Assembly: GCF_001039355.2 (NCBI RefSeq)
Contig: NW_019774380.1
Span: 433,410 to 497,409 of the forward strand
Direction: 5' to 3'
Length of the DNA stretch: 64,000 nucleotides
From: Lingula anatina
Taxonomy: Eukaryota; Brachiopoda; Lingulata; Lingulida; Lingulidae
The position numbers and the translations under genes were made by a program. This document shows, piece after piece, positions 1 to 14,000 of the stretch (position 1 is the first letter of the stretch; the number at the start of each line of letters is the position of its first letter). The notes under the pieces are model-generated. The model saw nothing but the letters and a program-made list of their open reading frames with translations, was not told the origin of the DNA and searched no databases.

Positions 1-54
1 CTGACGTCACATCATGACGTCACATCATTATGTCACATAACCACGTGTTTACAG

Positions 55-757
55 GGCCAGTGTTTCATAGCCATTGACCCGAATGTGTTCGCTCCTGGGT
101 TCAGCGGTAGAATGAGCGATATTATGAGCATCTGTCGGCAGTTGCAGCCAGTAAGTAAATCTGCCACAGCACCAATCAAGCAATTCACGTACGTCACATT
201 TACACTTTACACAAGTAGAAAAAATCGCAATGTATGCTTATTTTCCAATACATTATCATGTGAATTGGTTGTACAAGAATTAAAGCAATTTTGTACAGTT
301 TCGTTTTGTCCTGGATTTTTTTTTTTTTTTTTTTTTTTTGTGTTGTTATAATATCAGGCCCGATACAGTCTAAAAATCCTCGACGTTGCGTCACAATAAC
401 CACATTGCGTTACAATACTTTATGTGAATTTTATGCTTTTACTGCACACCAGGCAACAGAAGATAAACCGGTTCTGGTAGCTGGAGATCCTGAGAGGCTA
501 CACATGGAGAAATGTGATGCTCAGGGCGGTATTGAGTATCATCCTAATCAAATAGAATTCCTGGTAATTTTTGCTCTCTCTCTTTCTCTCTCTCTCTGTC
601 CACCTTAGGAAGAAAAAATGAAATAGAAAAATAAACACTTGATAAATAAAAGTTGTTGGAAAGAAATCGATATTTAACGTTTATATTTTTGATGACGTAT
701 TTTCAGAATACTGTGGCTGACAAAGTGAAGGTTGCTCATATAAAGCCTCTTCGTTAG
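55..757 (+). CDS. Ldh2-family malate/L-lactate dehydrogenase, last three exons (5' part outside window)
   Basis: Three coding exons are visible: 55-150 (acceptor ttacag, donor gtaagt), 453-563 (donor gtaatt) and 707-757, ending in TAG at 755-757. All junctions are phase 0. The first encodes a segment beginning GQCFIAIDPNVFAPGFSGRM, the second contains PVLVAGDPERLH and GGIEYHPNQIEFL, and the last ends VKVAHIKPLR. These match the C-terminal pattern of the Ldh2 (YlbC/YjmC-like) NAD(P)-dependent dehydrogenases: a GhfFiAIDPeaF strand, then a VLVpGdPE turn, then a short Gly-Ile helix region. The family oxidises malate, L-lactate, sulfolactate or ureidoglycolate, and the substrate cannot be told from this fragment. 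The Rossmann and catalytic residues lie upstream, outside the window. The family assignment rests on motif recall, not a search. Confidence 0.82.
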
Positions 758-1362
758 GAAAGTGTGCCCACAGATGATGTAATGTATGAAAACATGACCA
801 CGCCCATAATTGACTTCAATATTCAGAGACCACGCCTTAGCTCTTGTATGTGTATCGAACCGGTATGTGGGCAACTTGCACCTACGGATGATGTAATGTA
901 TGAAAACATGATCACGCCCATAATTGACTTCAATATTCAGAGACCACGCCTTAGCTCTTATAGAACCGGTATGTGAGCAGCTTGCACCCACGGATGATGT
1001 AATGTATGATATGACCACTCCCATAACAGACTTCAATACTCAGAGACAGGGCTTAGCTCATACAAAACTGGTATACCAGGAACGTCTTCCCACGGATGAT
1101 TAAGCTACAAATGAAAAAAGGACACGCCCATGACAGACGTCAATATTCAGAAACCACGCCCTATGGCACTCAAAAACCTTCATTTTTTGCTTATCTGGAA
1201 CAGTTTTAGTAATACATGTTAAAATAAGAAGAAATGTGATACAATACTTTTGTTAGTGAGGGGTAAAATGATTTTGTTGGGGTCACATGTCTGAGAAAGC
1301 TACTTATGTGTTCATCAAAGGATCAATATTATATACCAACTGATGAAATTGTTATAAATAAA
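758..1362 (+). other. Probable 3' UTR of the dehydrogenase gene with poly(A) signal
   Basis: No coding sequence follows the TAG at 755-757. A canonical AATAAA lies at 1357-1362, followed by AT-rich sequence, and is a plausible transcript end. Most of this UTR is the minisatellite at about 764-1170. Confidence 0.5.
764..1170. repeat. Minisatellite, four diverged units of about 105 bp
   Basis: Each unit begins near cccacrgatgatgtaatgta (about 767, 877, 985 and a decayed one near 1090). It continues through acgcccataattgacttcaa and ends with accacgccttagctc. Units 1 and 2 are nearly identical. Units 3 and 4 carry substitutions and small deletions. The first two units stay open in one plus-strand frame, but units 3 and 4 contain stops, so this is a DNA repeat and not a coding repeat. 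Confidence 0.85.
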
Positions 1363-1399
1363 AATATTACAAATAATAACAGAAATTAAAACGATGTAT

Positions 1400-4300
1400 A
1401 ATTTAGACCATGCTTTATTGAATAACGTAGCAGTTCTGCGCGATTGAGAATTTCTCATCGAAAGCCCAGAAACATCTCTCACCTACCGCATTTGCGATGT
1501 TCAAGGCGCTGCTAGAAATTGTTCATTGGTTAATATTTTATTTTAACAACCAGATTTGGTGACATTATGGCTTCCAGTAGAACTTATGTCCATTTGCGCT
1601 GTGAATGACTTAACAACTCTTGTAAAAAGAAGGATCGGCATTCCAGATAAGGGGGAGAGTAAATAAGGAAGGGTCTGCATATTTGACGAATAGCTCTTTC
1701 ACTCACTGACACACAAGAACATACACACACAAACACACACACTAAATGATAATTAGAGCCCGTCGGCAAACTACACCTTACATTTGAATATCAAAATGTT
1801 TCTCTTCATTTTGGTTATAATGGTTTATAATTGGTTTAAAATAATTGCAGTGGAATAAATTTCTAGTTCGTCGTCGTTCCCAAACCTAAAGGTAGCTAAA
1901 TATGTATTATTGCTAAAATAATCAATAATAACGTACAGCAGAATGGGTTCGTTCTCACACAACCAAGTCTTTAATTCTGTTACACGTTTCACAGTCAATT
2001 AACATTAAGTGGTAAGCCCTAGATGAACTATTTACTAAATAATATAGATCAATCACGTTCACGTTCACTGCTGTCTATTTACAAACAATTTACTGATGAG
2101 CCCACAGAATTCAAAATAATTATTTTCTTGTGGATTAATCTGGACCTAAACCGGTTTGGGTTTAATGCATTGGCTGAACGGGGTACTTACTGTGTAGCTC
2201 GGGCTGATGTGTTGAAATGTCAAGGCCACTTTCCGGGCCATCCATACGCAATCACTTTCCCTCGGTTCCTATTATTCCTGACGAAAAGTTAGTTTGCGAC
2301 GCTTCGGTGATCAATAGAAAAATAAAACAGGGAAAGCGAGTGTTGTTATGCCACCTTTCTAACTCTGGGTCTTCAATTTCTTATTACGTTGACCCCACAC
2401 GTTGGCAATAAGACAAGAAACGAAAATATAAAGTAGAGAATTAACTCAGAGTGATAAAGCTGAAGTAAAATTCAACGAAAAAATCTAAATAAAAAGGCAC
2501 TATTCCACAGCAAGCTGAACATCAGCTGAAATGACCATTGAGAGTCAACGAGATTTTCATCGGATGTGTATTCAGAGATCGTCTTTGTTGCATATACTAA
2601 CCTGGTCGACCTCTTTTACCCAAGAAAAACTGTATAGAAATAAAGAAACAAAACAGAAAGCTCAGTCTTTCCTAGCCCTGTAATTCTCCTGGCCGAAAAA
2701 GAAAAAAGCTGATTTTTGTAATGTTTTTTTATGTTGGATGGCAAAAGATTTAGAGGTTACAACTTTTTTTATTGTAGTTGGACCCTTCTTCAGTTGTGTA
2801 ATGATGGTAAAACATACAACGCCCTACTACTGAGTTTTACATCACAGTTATAATATCAAGTGGTTACTATTCATATTGAATTAAAGCTAGAACGCTGCTA
2901 GCATTGGAAGAAACACAGCTAGAATTCCACGAACGATATGACAAACAAACTTAATATATAGTTTACATATATTACCGACGCCTATTTTATATACTTCAAG
3001 AAACTTGGTTCTGTGTCTTCTATTTTCCTCATCTCCGCTCACGTTTGAATTATCGCACAATTGAATTGATGTGACATATCCTCTATTGACTCCCCTTCAA
3101 CACATGGAGGTAATTTTCACACCTTTCTGTTCCGCTCGACTGCGCATGCTCCCAAGAGGGTTCACATGTTCGTGTACAGCTGGCCCGCAGGTCACGGATC
3201 AACAGACTCAGATGCGAATCACTGGAAAACTCATTAGCGTTCAGAGAGCCAAAAAAAGCAACACGATCACTTTTTGAACACCCTGGGTGTCAATATACAG
3301 GCGTTTCTTTGCACCGCTTTAAGCCCCTTGCACTTCTCTTTAGAAAGTTGACCACATGTTTTTTTTTTCTGCTTTTGTACAAGAACTACCAACATTTTCT
3401 TGACACGAAATCTTAAACTTGTCCCCATCTTTAAGATACAGTGGATGACATTTTGGGTGTAGATGTTTCTGGACCCTATTGATTGTAAAGGTAAATACAA
3501 GTAGTGCGTGTTAGACCTTTATATTATAAAATACTGTTTTTTTCCGAAAAATTCGCACATCATTCATTTATTGCCAAGGTAAAGGCATATCTTGCTCATC
3601 GTAATTGTCGAAAAAATCAAAGTATATAAACGCTTTTTGAGTTTACTTTTCTTATTTTTGTCTCGAGTAATGATGATAAAAAGGATGCTCTTTTAATAAA
3701 ATAACCTGTTTGTTTTTATTTCTGATTTAACCACATTATCTTTTGAATGCACTTGATTTTAAATTGATATTAATACTCTAAATAAATGTATCGGACTTCC
3801 TTTGATACTTAGTTTATGCCGTTATGAATGACGTAGAGTTAGACGCTGCTATCACCCGTCAGCTCTGAAAGTTTACAACCAAATTCAAGTACTGTCGTCA
3901 TATGAAAGTGGGCCGAATCGCGCCATGGACAATTGAGCGTTTAAACGATTATTCTTATTATTGTCACTTTTTGTGCCTCTTTAAGAAATTGCTTTTTAAC
4001 CATTGTGAGAATTTAAATATTTTGTTTTTGTTTATAAAATTAATAGGAGTTGCATTTTAAGCTTGAAGCAATCGTGTTCCAAATAAAATTAACGGCTTTT
4101 ATTGAATCCATGTCGCCAAACAGAAGAGGAAAACAATTAATTAAAAATTCGTCAAAACGTTTTATTCTACGTACTAATTGACACTTTTTCTTTGTGTGTT
4201 GTCAAACTCGTCCTTCGAACCGTCACATACACAACAAGTGTTCTCCCCCTCCCGGAATAATTAGCATTCTTTCCTTGATGTGCTTTGCACCGAAAACACA

Positions 4301-6180
4301 GTGTCGATTTCACACATCGTCTAAAATTTACACGTAATATGGAGGTCGTTCACACGCGACCTCATGGAAAACGCGTCTGTTTCGCTCTACCGCCGATTTT
4401 TCGCCCGTCCTAATTTATGAACACACAGCGGTCCAAAGGAACAACCTCAAGTTCTTTAATTTGTCCACTACTCTAAACAGATGTCTTACACCAAAAGACA
4501 GTTGCTGCTGTAGTATGCATGTCCCTGTTTTCGAAAACAGCATTTGCTTACTGGACACAATACAAATACCACCGCTTAGTTGGAGGCATTTCAACAGTGA
4601 GCAGTGAACTGGGGTTCAAAGATTGACGGACTGTCCCATGGGAGTGAAGCCTCAATGAAAACCACATGTATCCCGAAGTATCCATCCCATAAGTACCCCG
4701 CCCGCCCACCTGTTCAGGTGACGTAATAGACCTCACACAACGTATGACGTAACGATGGCGGGGGATATAGCCGTCAACGTTACTCGAGATACTACAGAAC
4801 CTAAATTTTCACGGTGTTGCTAAATGAGCCGACTCGATGGTAACGATCCTTGCAGTGATAAAATCTAGGCTTTGGTTCCATGCGGTCAGCAAGAGCATCA
4901 ATTTCCGTGAATGATGAGTGATTCACCTTGAAGGTGGGACTTTACTATCATTGTTTCTACATGTGCCACAGATTGAGAAGAATTGCTTTGAGTTTCTTAT
5001 ATATTTTTTCCTTTCGAGAGATGAAAGATAGCAAATAAATGAAGAGGCAACCGCATTTTTGGAGCGAGTCTTGAACAGCAAACAATTTAATAAAGCTTGC
5101 ACCATCAAAAGGTGGTCTAATTATCGCTCTGTAAAACACCTGTTGGAAATTAACAATGTGTATGATAAAGTAATGCTTTAACAGATTGAACACTATAAGA
5201 TGTGTAGTAAAAAAATCATTTTAGTCATTCCAGGAACGCCGAATTCGGCCATCAGATTCTTTTAGGCAATGGCAATATGTTAATTCTAAATAATTTACGT
5301 AATATCTTTCTAAAAACCATGTTATTACTTTCCCTTTTAAAAAGTGTTCAGTTAAAATAGAAACCTGATAGAAACCTGACAATTTTTCCAGTATATTTAC
5401 ATGTCGTACCACGTGGAATCTGTGAAGTTGTCAGGGCGGTTCTCATTTTCATTTCAACAGATTATCAACTTGCGATGTTTAAAATAAAAGTTGTAATACC
5501 GTATATTCTGGAGAGTCAGGAAACAACGCTTGATTGTTTCAATGCTTATTGGTGGGGATACCTGAAGTCCCCTTTTATGAATTTACAATTATATTTATAT
5601 AATGAGCATAGAATTATCGTGTTTTTTTATTATTTAAATGCTGTGATTTTGTGAGATCTATTTCTCCTTTTCTTCCTCTTCTTTTTTTCCCTCTAAAATG
5701 ACGTTAAATATACATTATCTGTCCTTCAGTATACAGAGCCCAGTAACAAAAAATTTTGTGCAAAGAGCTGATCTTAAAGAAATAAAATGTGTAGCCTTTT
5801 GTTTTTCTTTCATAGGCCTGTCCATTATTATGGGCACGTCAGATATGTACATTTCGTTTAAAATGGATTGTTAAATATTTTATAGAATTAAGGTAATATT
5901 ATGAAAAATGTATTTTCTATGCTATTTATGATTAATTGTTGACTGTTAAACCCGAGAATACACATCTGCTGTATGGGCCAAAGTTCAGCTCTTTTAATGG
6001 TTTAGTTAATTCAATGAATATTGAAGCTAATTTATAATGATGAACGGCCCTTTTTTGCTAACAGACAAGGGAACCTTTTGAAACGGAGACAACATTTTAA
6101 AAAAATCGAGTCTCTTAAAGAAAAGTGGTGCTAGATAATGTTATAAACAACGGCACTTAAAAGCGCCTGTTGAGACAGCT
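1400..6180. other. Intergenic, no gene seen
   Basis: AT-rich sequence between the dehydrogenase and Mox. I find no ORF with splice sites or recognisable protein, only ORFs of 60-90 residues with biased, unconvincing composition. A mixed-base segment near 4180-4450 contains a perfect 7-bp inverted repeat GAGGTCG/CGACCTC at 4342-4348 and 4357-4363. It could be a regulatory patch, but nothing supports that beyond composition. Confidence 0.5.
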
Positions 6181-6700
6181 TCACGCAAGAGTACATACTC
6201 TCCTGTCCAATTGGACGCGCGTGTAGGAGTAAGTGCTGACCCCTCACCCCTGCGAGCAAAATGGAACCTTCCAAGTCATTTTGGAAAGCGCAGTAAATCC
6301 TCGAAAGGCAGCTGCCGCTGTCTGTGCGCGAGTGTGAGAACGCTGGTTCAATTTAAGAACTGAGCTTGACAGTAGCCGACCCAAAACGACACCGAGCACC
6401 GCGGTATAGTCAAGAAACCATCTGGTAGTTTCAGATAAGGTTACTATTTCAAAAGGTTTCGCCAGAAAGCCGGAGGAGCGATAGGCTTAAGGTAAATTCC
6501 GGCCTGACAACCGAGTCCCTTATTATCCCGGCGATTCTTTCAGCAGAACCGATTACTGTTTAAGTTAAATACCGCTTTGACAGCTGAACTTACTGAGAAA
6601 AGCGTTCGAAACCGCTGGGGGAAGTCGAGTGGTCTTGCAATTAAGCCCCATCAGAGGCCCGAGGAAAGCTGGAACTGCAATTATAGATTACAGTAAGTAC
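6180..6700. promoter_or_regulatory. Candidate upstream regulatory region of Mox
   Basis: This stretch is clearly richer in G, C and CpG than its AT-rich flanks and lies 1.3-1.8 kb before the Mox start codon. It holds two TGACAG (Meis/TGIF-type) motifs, near 6367 and 6578. The second overlaps a CAGCTG E-box as TTTGACAGCTGAAC. It also has CAATTAAG and CAATTATAGATTA homeodomain-type sites near 6650-6690. Composition and motif clustering are seen directly. Enhancer or promoter function is inference. Confidence 0.35.
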
Positions 6701-8019
6701 GCCGTAGTTTTTCCAAGTGTGATTTGTGGCACTGGCGCCAAGCAGTCTGGACTAGCGAGTAAGAGGGGGGATTCCCGATACCTGCCCCTTATTTTCGGCT
6801 CGTAACGTTGTAGCCATGTTCGGTTCATAGTGGTTGGAAAACTCCTTTGATTTGAGATATACGGCGGCTGAGACAACCACAACACTGGCTAATTAGCTCC
6901 AGGATTTTCTTTGGGATATAAGGTTGTTTAATGTCTGAAAAACGCCGCTTTTAATGATGTGGTTGATTAGGTTGCCTTGCTTGCCCAAGATTTCCTTGTT
7001 GCTGGGGGGAATATCACATGTATACATGTAGTAATTACTTCATATTGTAAGGTAAGTAAACGAGTTGATGGGTTCTGTGATAGTATCCCTGTGTTAGAAA
7101 ACATCACCCTTATCACAATGGTGCTCCACAGCCAAACGGGGTTGTTTGTAAACATGAAGTTTGAATAAGAGTGATGTAAATATAATTAGCCCAGATTGGT
7201 CAGACGAAAATGACTTCGGTGGTGCACCTGTATTGTCGACTTCTTTCAGAAGAGAGAACGTTCTCTGGTTAGTTTCCTCTTTCCATAATCGTTGTTTTGC
7301 AGTCAGCCACGGACTCTAAATTACAGTGGGTTCATTACGTTGCCATCACAGTTGTACATAGCAAGAATAACTTCTGGAATTGGGCTGAATTTTTTAACCC
7401 AACTTTAAAGAAACGTCTCTCTCTCACTTTACGTTGTTGCAGCAATTTAAAGATCATTCAAAGATGCTCTTCGAAACAGAGTTTGGGGTACAAAAGTCTG
7501 GGGTTAAATAGAGTTTTCCGTCTGTTACTGAAACTAAACAATTCCTTAAACAGTCACGTAATTTCAAAACGTTACAATAAAGCCACAAACGGTCCAGATC
7601 TCTTTAAGCGCAGTACAAAGTATGAACCCCATTAAAACGTAATGTTTAAAATGTTGTATCAAAGTCTGTTGATATTGCAGTCTTATGAGATTTGTTGAAT
7701 AAATATTGGGTGTCGCCTCAGAAATCATTCATGATTTACACGTTTATCACAATGTTGTAGTAAAATTTTTATTTAAAGTCCGGAATAAGAGCACATATGT
7801 ATAGTTACATATACTATCAGTTATTCGAAATAATATTAATTTTCCTAAGATCGTTTATCATACAATTGATTCTGATAAGATTCTAAATCTTGTTTCAGTT
7901 TCAGAGCACACAACCGAAAGATAATAACTTTATATGAAAGCCGCCGCCGTCGTCGAGAAGCGCAGGATTTTTTACCACCCTCCAGACTTTTTCCAGGCAG
8001 TCCATAAGCCATTTGAGCC

Positions 8020-11000
8020 ATGGACCAAAGAATGTACATGAACACAGCGCCCGCCCTCCATCACTACCCGCATAGTCTAGCCAGCACATACAGCCTTCAT
8101 CAGACTCTACAGAGACCCTCTGCTTTGCCCACCCTGTACAGTGGGGGCAGTTTTGCTTATGCCGGGACAGAACCATGGGGTCTACCGCACCCCTCGGGCA
8201 TGACAAACGGATTAAGCCCGCAGTTAACGCGGGAACACCAGGAATATTTACAGAGTAGTCATGGCAGTGGGGGAGGAGGAGGGGGACACGTTGGACTTAG
8301 TTCTTCGCAGACGCGTGCGGACTCTGGTTCACTGGGACCGTATCACGTCCCCCCTGGGCACGCGCATAGCGGAGGGCTGGGGAGTTACTCGTCGCCGTAT
8401 GACAGTATTACGGGTTCCCCGCCCATTCGCTCTGCAGGCTCGCCGAAGGACGTGAATGGGAATTCCACCTCAAAATCCCCGAGTGAGTATTGATGCCAGT
8501 ATCCTAGTATTATAAAGAATAAACAGTTGCTGTTATTTTTCATAACGAGAGAGAGAGAGAGTGAGAGAGAGAGATTGTCTCTCGTGTCTGTCATCGGTGT
8601 CTTAATTTCGATTTTTTTTTCGTTGTTTTCTTTTCTCACTAACACGTGAAATGCTCTAGGTAATGTATAAGGCTAGATTATCTCTCAAAACAGTCCTTAT
8701 ACAGACTAGCCATTTTCTTCAATAATTTAATCAAAATCTGTCCTCTTCAAAGCGATACGTTAGATTGCGTGTGCGTAAATATTTATCCCAGAGAAACTTT
8801 ACCCACATAATGACTCTATTCAGAGCAATGAGGAAAATGCTCCCAAAACTGACGCCATTCTCATAGACGGTCTTTTCCTCTTTACTGCTGACTCAAGGCC
8901 CAAAACAGTGCTATACGGTTGTTGTAAGTATTTTTTTTTATGGTATTACTTTACTCCCGTAATTAAACTGGGCATAGCAGCGGTTGACATTAGCTGCCGT
9001 TTTTTTCTCCGAAAAATTCAGATCAGGCACGTTTGCCGAGCTGTGGCCCTATCCCGCCCCCGTCAAGTTACGACTTCTCCCGAATATTTCTTTTTTCTGT
9101 TAATTAGAAGTGATTAGAGCCGGGCTGTGCGTGGACGCTTTGCAAAGCAGTTATAACTTAGCGTAAAACGAGGTACAGTTTCTTGTTTTGGGAGCTATTC
9201 TGAGCTTTTGAAGGAGAATTATTTTAGAGAGAGAAGAGAACTCCTTTTCGTTACTGTTACTCTTTCTATTCAAAGTGCGAGGTTTGGAGCATTGTTTCAA
9301 ACAGCCTTCAAATAGTATTTAGAGATGGATGTCCGCTTGTAATAAAATTCTACGAATTAAAAAGAGCGCGTAATATATATATATATGTATACGGGACGAA
9401 CTGACTTACTTTTAAACACTAACACTGAGTCACGTATAGGCCTACATTTCCGTTCAAAATTGGTGTCACACCAAATGTCTAGCTTGGGTGGATAAAACAT
9501 TATTCGTGTAAGTGTCCAGTAAGTCCCCTGACCACTCGGGCCCGACCACACATGGCACAAATACTCGTGTTGGTGCCACACTCTTCACTAGAGTGTTATG
9601 TATGATTTGTGCACTGGCAGATGTAATTTTACAAAACCGACTTGTGGACGACAAATTGCCCGTGCATATTTTCCCAGTTTCTCATTTGCAAATACATGAA
9701 TCTATTCATTTGTTGTTGTTTTTTATTTACTTTTTACTTCTTGGTTTATATATATGATGTCGTTATTTTTTTATTTATTTATAAACTTAAATTTCATTTG
9801 AAAGGGTAGATTCATTTTTATAATAGAGAGGTGTAGTTTGATTCAGAAAAACACATAAGTCAGTGCACGTTGCATTGTGATTTGGGCTACAGTTACGTGA
9901 ACAGTAAGGTAAAGACCGTCTCCTAAGAACCAAGTTCATTGACACAGTCTAAGTCCAACTATATTAAGTGGTATCCCTTGCACCCCCACCCCCCCTCACC
10001 GCTCCACTTTTCTAGTATCATAAAAAAAGTGCAAGAATATGGAGTAGGTTACAGTTAAGTAGAGTAAAATATCACAAAGAATTGAAAAATATTGCAACGT
10101 TGAAGGCGTATTACAGTAGCTGAGTGTTCTAACCTAGATGCGTGACACCCATCTTTTTCAAGGGTTTATCGTGATGTATGGGTTATACCGAGGAGCCGGT
10201 GTGAGTCTGGGCGTATAGAATTACACCGACACTCGTGTAGGCTTTCCTTTAATGACTTTTAAATTGCCTTCAACAATCTAATTTCACGACGATAATTAAT
10301 ATTGCTATTTGCACGGTGTATGTTGGGGAATGGTAACAAAGACTTGAAGAATCGCAAGGTCCGTGGTCACGCCAGAGAAAAGTTCAATTTGAGGGAAATA
10401 AGGCAGGGGAACGCGCTCTTCATGGTTGTAAAATGACTTACAAAGCATTGTCCTAGAATCAACGTGCGGTCACGAATTTCCCGTTTTGTTATACTGGCAC
10501 GCGTTTTTTAATTCATGGTAGACTCGCAGTATTTGATTTTTGTGTTAGGTCAGAAAATATGAAACTAAAAAACATAATTTCATGTTAAGGAACACGATCC
10601 TCGCCGTAAAATTCAGAGATTACTGAAAACTCTTCCCAGCATCATCATATCTCTGAAACCCAAATATTAGCTAGTTGGAGTACCTGAATTATCACAATTT
10701 TCTTGCAAAAATTATTCTCTCCTTATGAACATTAGGAACTGTTAATGTGTTTTTTCGGTGCGTGAAACACGAAGTAATGTACATATTGGTATGCGTAGTA
10801 TGCGAAGAAGCCGAAAAGATGAGTCGGTTGGTCAAGGGAAATGGTCAGTTATGTCCGACGCTCTTATTGAAATCTTAAAGGGATAGCACCTCTTCATTTG
10901 AGATTCAAGTTCCACAATAAACACACTCAAAACAAAATATATTCTGAAATCTGTGCTTCCTTTACGAGGACCTGATTAAATACACGTAGCTACACTCCAA

Positions 11001-14000
11001 AATAATCTCTTATGTGATTATTACAAAAACCACAAAAAAAAAAAAACAAAACAAAACAAAACAAAACAAATAAACAAACAAACAAACAAATTCGACCGGC
11101 TCTGAATTTCGGGACGGATTCATTAACCATTGGAAAGTACTGGGAAAATTGTCGTTTACCCCAGGACAATCCGTTTTATGGCACTTTTTCCGCCAAAATG
11201 AAGAGTTATCCCTTTAATCGATCGTGTTTTAAAAGAAGGTGGACGTTTATTTCTTTATTCTTGCGCTCTGTTGTTCTATTAAATTGGGGAAAATATGCAA
11301 ATAATAATAATGATAATAATGGCTACTACATAAAATAAATTTTAACACGAGGAATAACAGTAACCGCAGTGTAGCGATAAATAATTTAAAATGTTCAAAC
11401 TGTAGTTTTTTCAAACGGTACTACCTGCCATTGATTCTTGAAATAATGCAGTTACTCATATTATTTTTGTGTTCGTAAATTAATGCGTCGTATTTTACCA
11501 TCTGAAGGCAAAAGCCATTGGAATAAATTACTCGTAGTTTAATTGAACTGCGTCTGCATGTTTATTATTTTGGCATAGTCTTCTGAAAAAATATAACAAC
11601 ATATATTGCACAACTTAAATTTTACGTAAACAATTTGATTATCAGAAGTTGGTAAATATATCCAAGTTGCAGTGCCCTGGGCGTCTTGGTTGCGGGACAC
11701 GACTTCGGATTTTCTTTTCACTGAACGTGGTACTGTTCAAAGTGTTAACATTTTCGGTCAAGGGTTTTATTTGCAGTGTAAACTACTGAGACCTAACTTT
11801 GTAATGCACGGCGTTTTTCTTTGCATTGTAGCTCATTTCAAATATTTTGTCTTAAGTGTAATGTGCGCAGAAACATCCAATAATGATAAAATACATTGTA
11901 AACTAGGTAGATTCTCTACTTTTTCAAATCTTTTTCAGATCTATACCTATTAATCGTGTTACTAATTTCACCAAACCATTCTAAACGAAGATCACTGTGT
12001 GAACGGGCCTCCATTCCGTGCTTCTCATCCCGAGAAGAGAACGTGCTTTGTCCACAAATTCCTCTTAGCGGTTTAATGCCTTTGGCCGGTCAGTTCACGC
12101 ACGCATTAATCACGTTAATTTCCCCTGCCCGCACCCGTCGACCTCACCGCGCGAGAAATAAAACGTCGTTCGAGGCCCATTACATCTCTCGAACCAAGCA
12201 CTCTACACTGAGAAGGTCGCCTATCGCGGTTCAATTTTGCCACACAGCGACTTTCGTTATCCATTTACGGGCGGTGCGTGATATCTTGGGGTCCCGTACT
12301 AAGGATAAATGATACGCACAGAGTAAGAGACACTCGGGCACGTTAAAATCCACAGCTGAACAAAGTTGCACTTCGTCAGAGGCCCATGTTATGGATAGAC
12401 GATGATATTGATATAATTCCAAGGAGAGGGAATGAAATATCGTCTGATTTGTGTGAAGTGTAGGATAATGGGTGATTTTTACCCTAACGATGTTATGCCG
12501 TGTTGGAGGCCATTTAATTTGACAAATTTGAATGAAGAATTTGATTCGCATCGAAGAAAGTCTTTACTACTATACGACAAAAAAAAAGAAAAAAAAATAC
12601 ACCCACATATGTGATCATCTGAAAAACTAAGTAATTTTGTTTAAAAAATGGGTGTTTTTGATTCAGCGTATTTTTATTCGGCGTCCCCGTAAACGTCAGC
12701 GTAGGTCGCTGTTTGAAACCAACTGTTATTTAATCACGCGACGTATCTAGAGATTTTACTATTATCAATACTTGAATTAAATTACCGTTGAACAATTAAA
12801 GGTCGAGCGAGCAAACATTACTTTTAATTTTTACATACAAATATGAATTTCAAAAGCGGTTGACGAAGGTGAAAGAAAAATGTTTAATATGTTCATCATC
12901 ATCATCATAATAATAATAATAAATTATTTTATGCCGCATTCTATAATAATTTCAGTGTACCCTACGAAATACCGAAAGTTATGCACGTTATGAAGAACAC
13001 TGACAATTTAACAAAGAAATCACACCGAAAATGAGAATAACAAAAATAATGTTAATGTGATTCCATATCTATGTACTGTAAAAGGAGAGAAAGCAAACGG
13101 TCATTAATTTTACAGATTACAAGATCGGAGAAGACATAAAATACTCTGTTATAGTAATTCGTATTTAAATATTGATTTCATATTAACGATAAAGAATGCA
13201 CAAATACAAATGACTGTAAGCAGCTAAGAATTGAACGAATCAATTATCCTCAAGTATTGGAATATCGTAGGAAAATCATTCAACAGGAAACTGTCGACAA
13301 TTTAAAAATGTATTTGAAAATGACAGGCTGTTTGCCGTCAGATATCAGTTGTGTTGAGTGACAAGACAGTCTCATTAGAAAATGCGTTACGCAAAAATAT
13401 TGTCAAAATTTTCTAATGTCAAGTTAGTTGGTTCCGGAATTTTTTAAATCTTAGTAATATCCTAATGAAACAATGTCCCCTTCAAACAAAAATGTTGATA
13501 TAACTTTAGGTACATAGGGGCGGATTTAGGCCGTCTTCAGGGTCTTCCGGAAGACGGTCAGATTTTCAAGTTTACATTGACGGGTATTAATTTTTTCTGT
13601 CGGAAGACGGTCAAAAATGGAGGATGGATCAACAAAGATAATTTGGAAGACTGTCAGAAAATATCTCTGGATCCGCCCCTGCTACATAACATTCTTTTGT
13701 TGAGACAAGCACTATAGATGTCGTTGTCAGCTTCAGCCATTTTGATAATTTTAACTTTGTCTTATCTAAAACGTGTAAAACATATTCCAGTCAGTATAAT
13801 GTTAAATCATAATGGTAGAAAGTATTGTATGTGAACTGAATTGTTTATGCGAAGCTTCTTCCATTTAAAAAATAGAATCTCTCTGTCTTTCTCCCTTTGT
13901 CCTTAGTATTTATTTTCATTCCTCCGATTGTTTACGTGTGTTGAAAAATGTTTCTTGTTTATAAGTGATGAGAGAAGAGATTTCCCAAGAAAGATTTTAC

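Noticed and set aside
764-976. A 70-residue repeat protein with two YENM-containing units
   Set aside because: The open frame covers only two minisatellite units. Later units have stops, and the region follows the dehydrogenase stop codon.
11956-12312. 118-codon ORF in Mox intron 1
   Set aside because: Low-information basic composition, no family features, and overlaps a candidate regulatory island.
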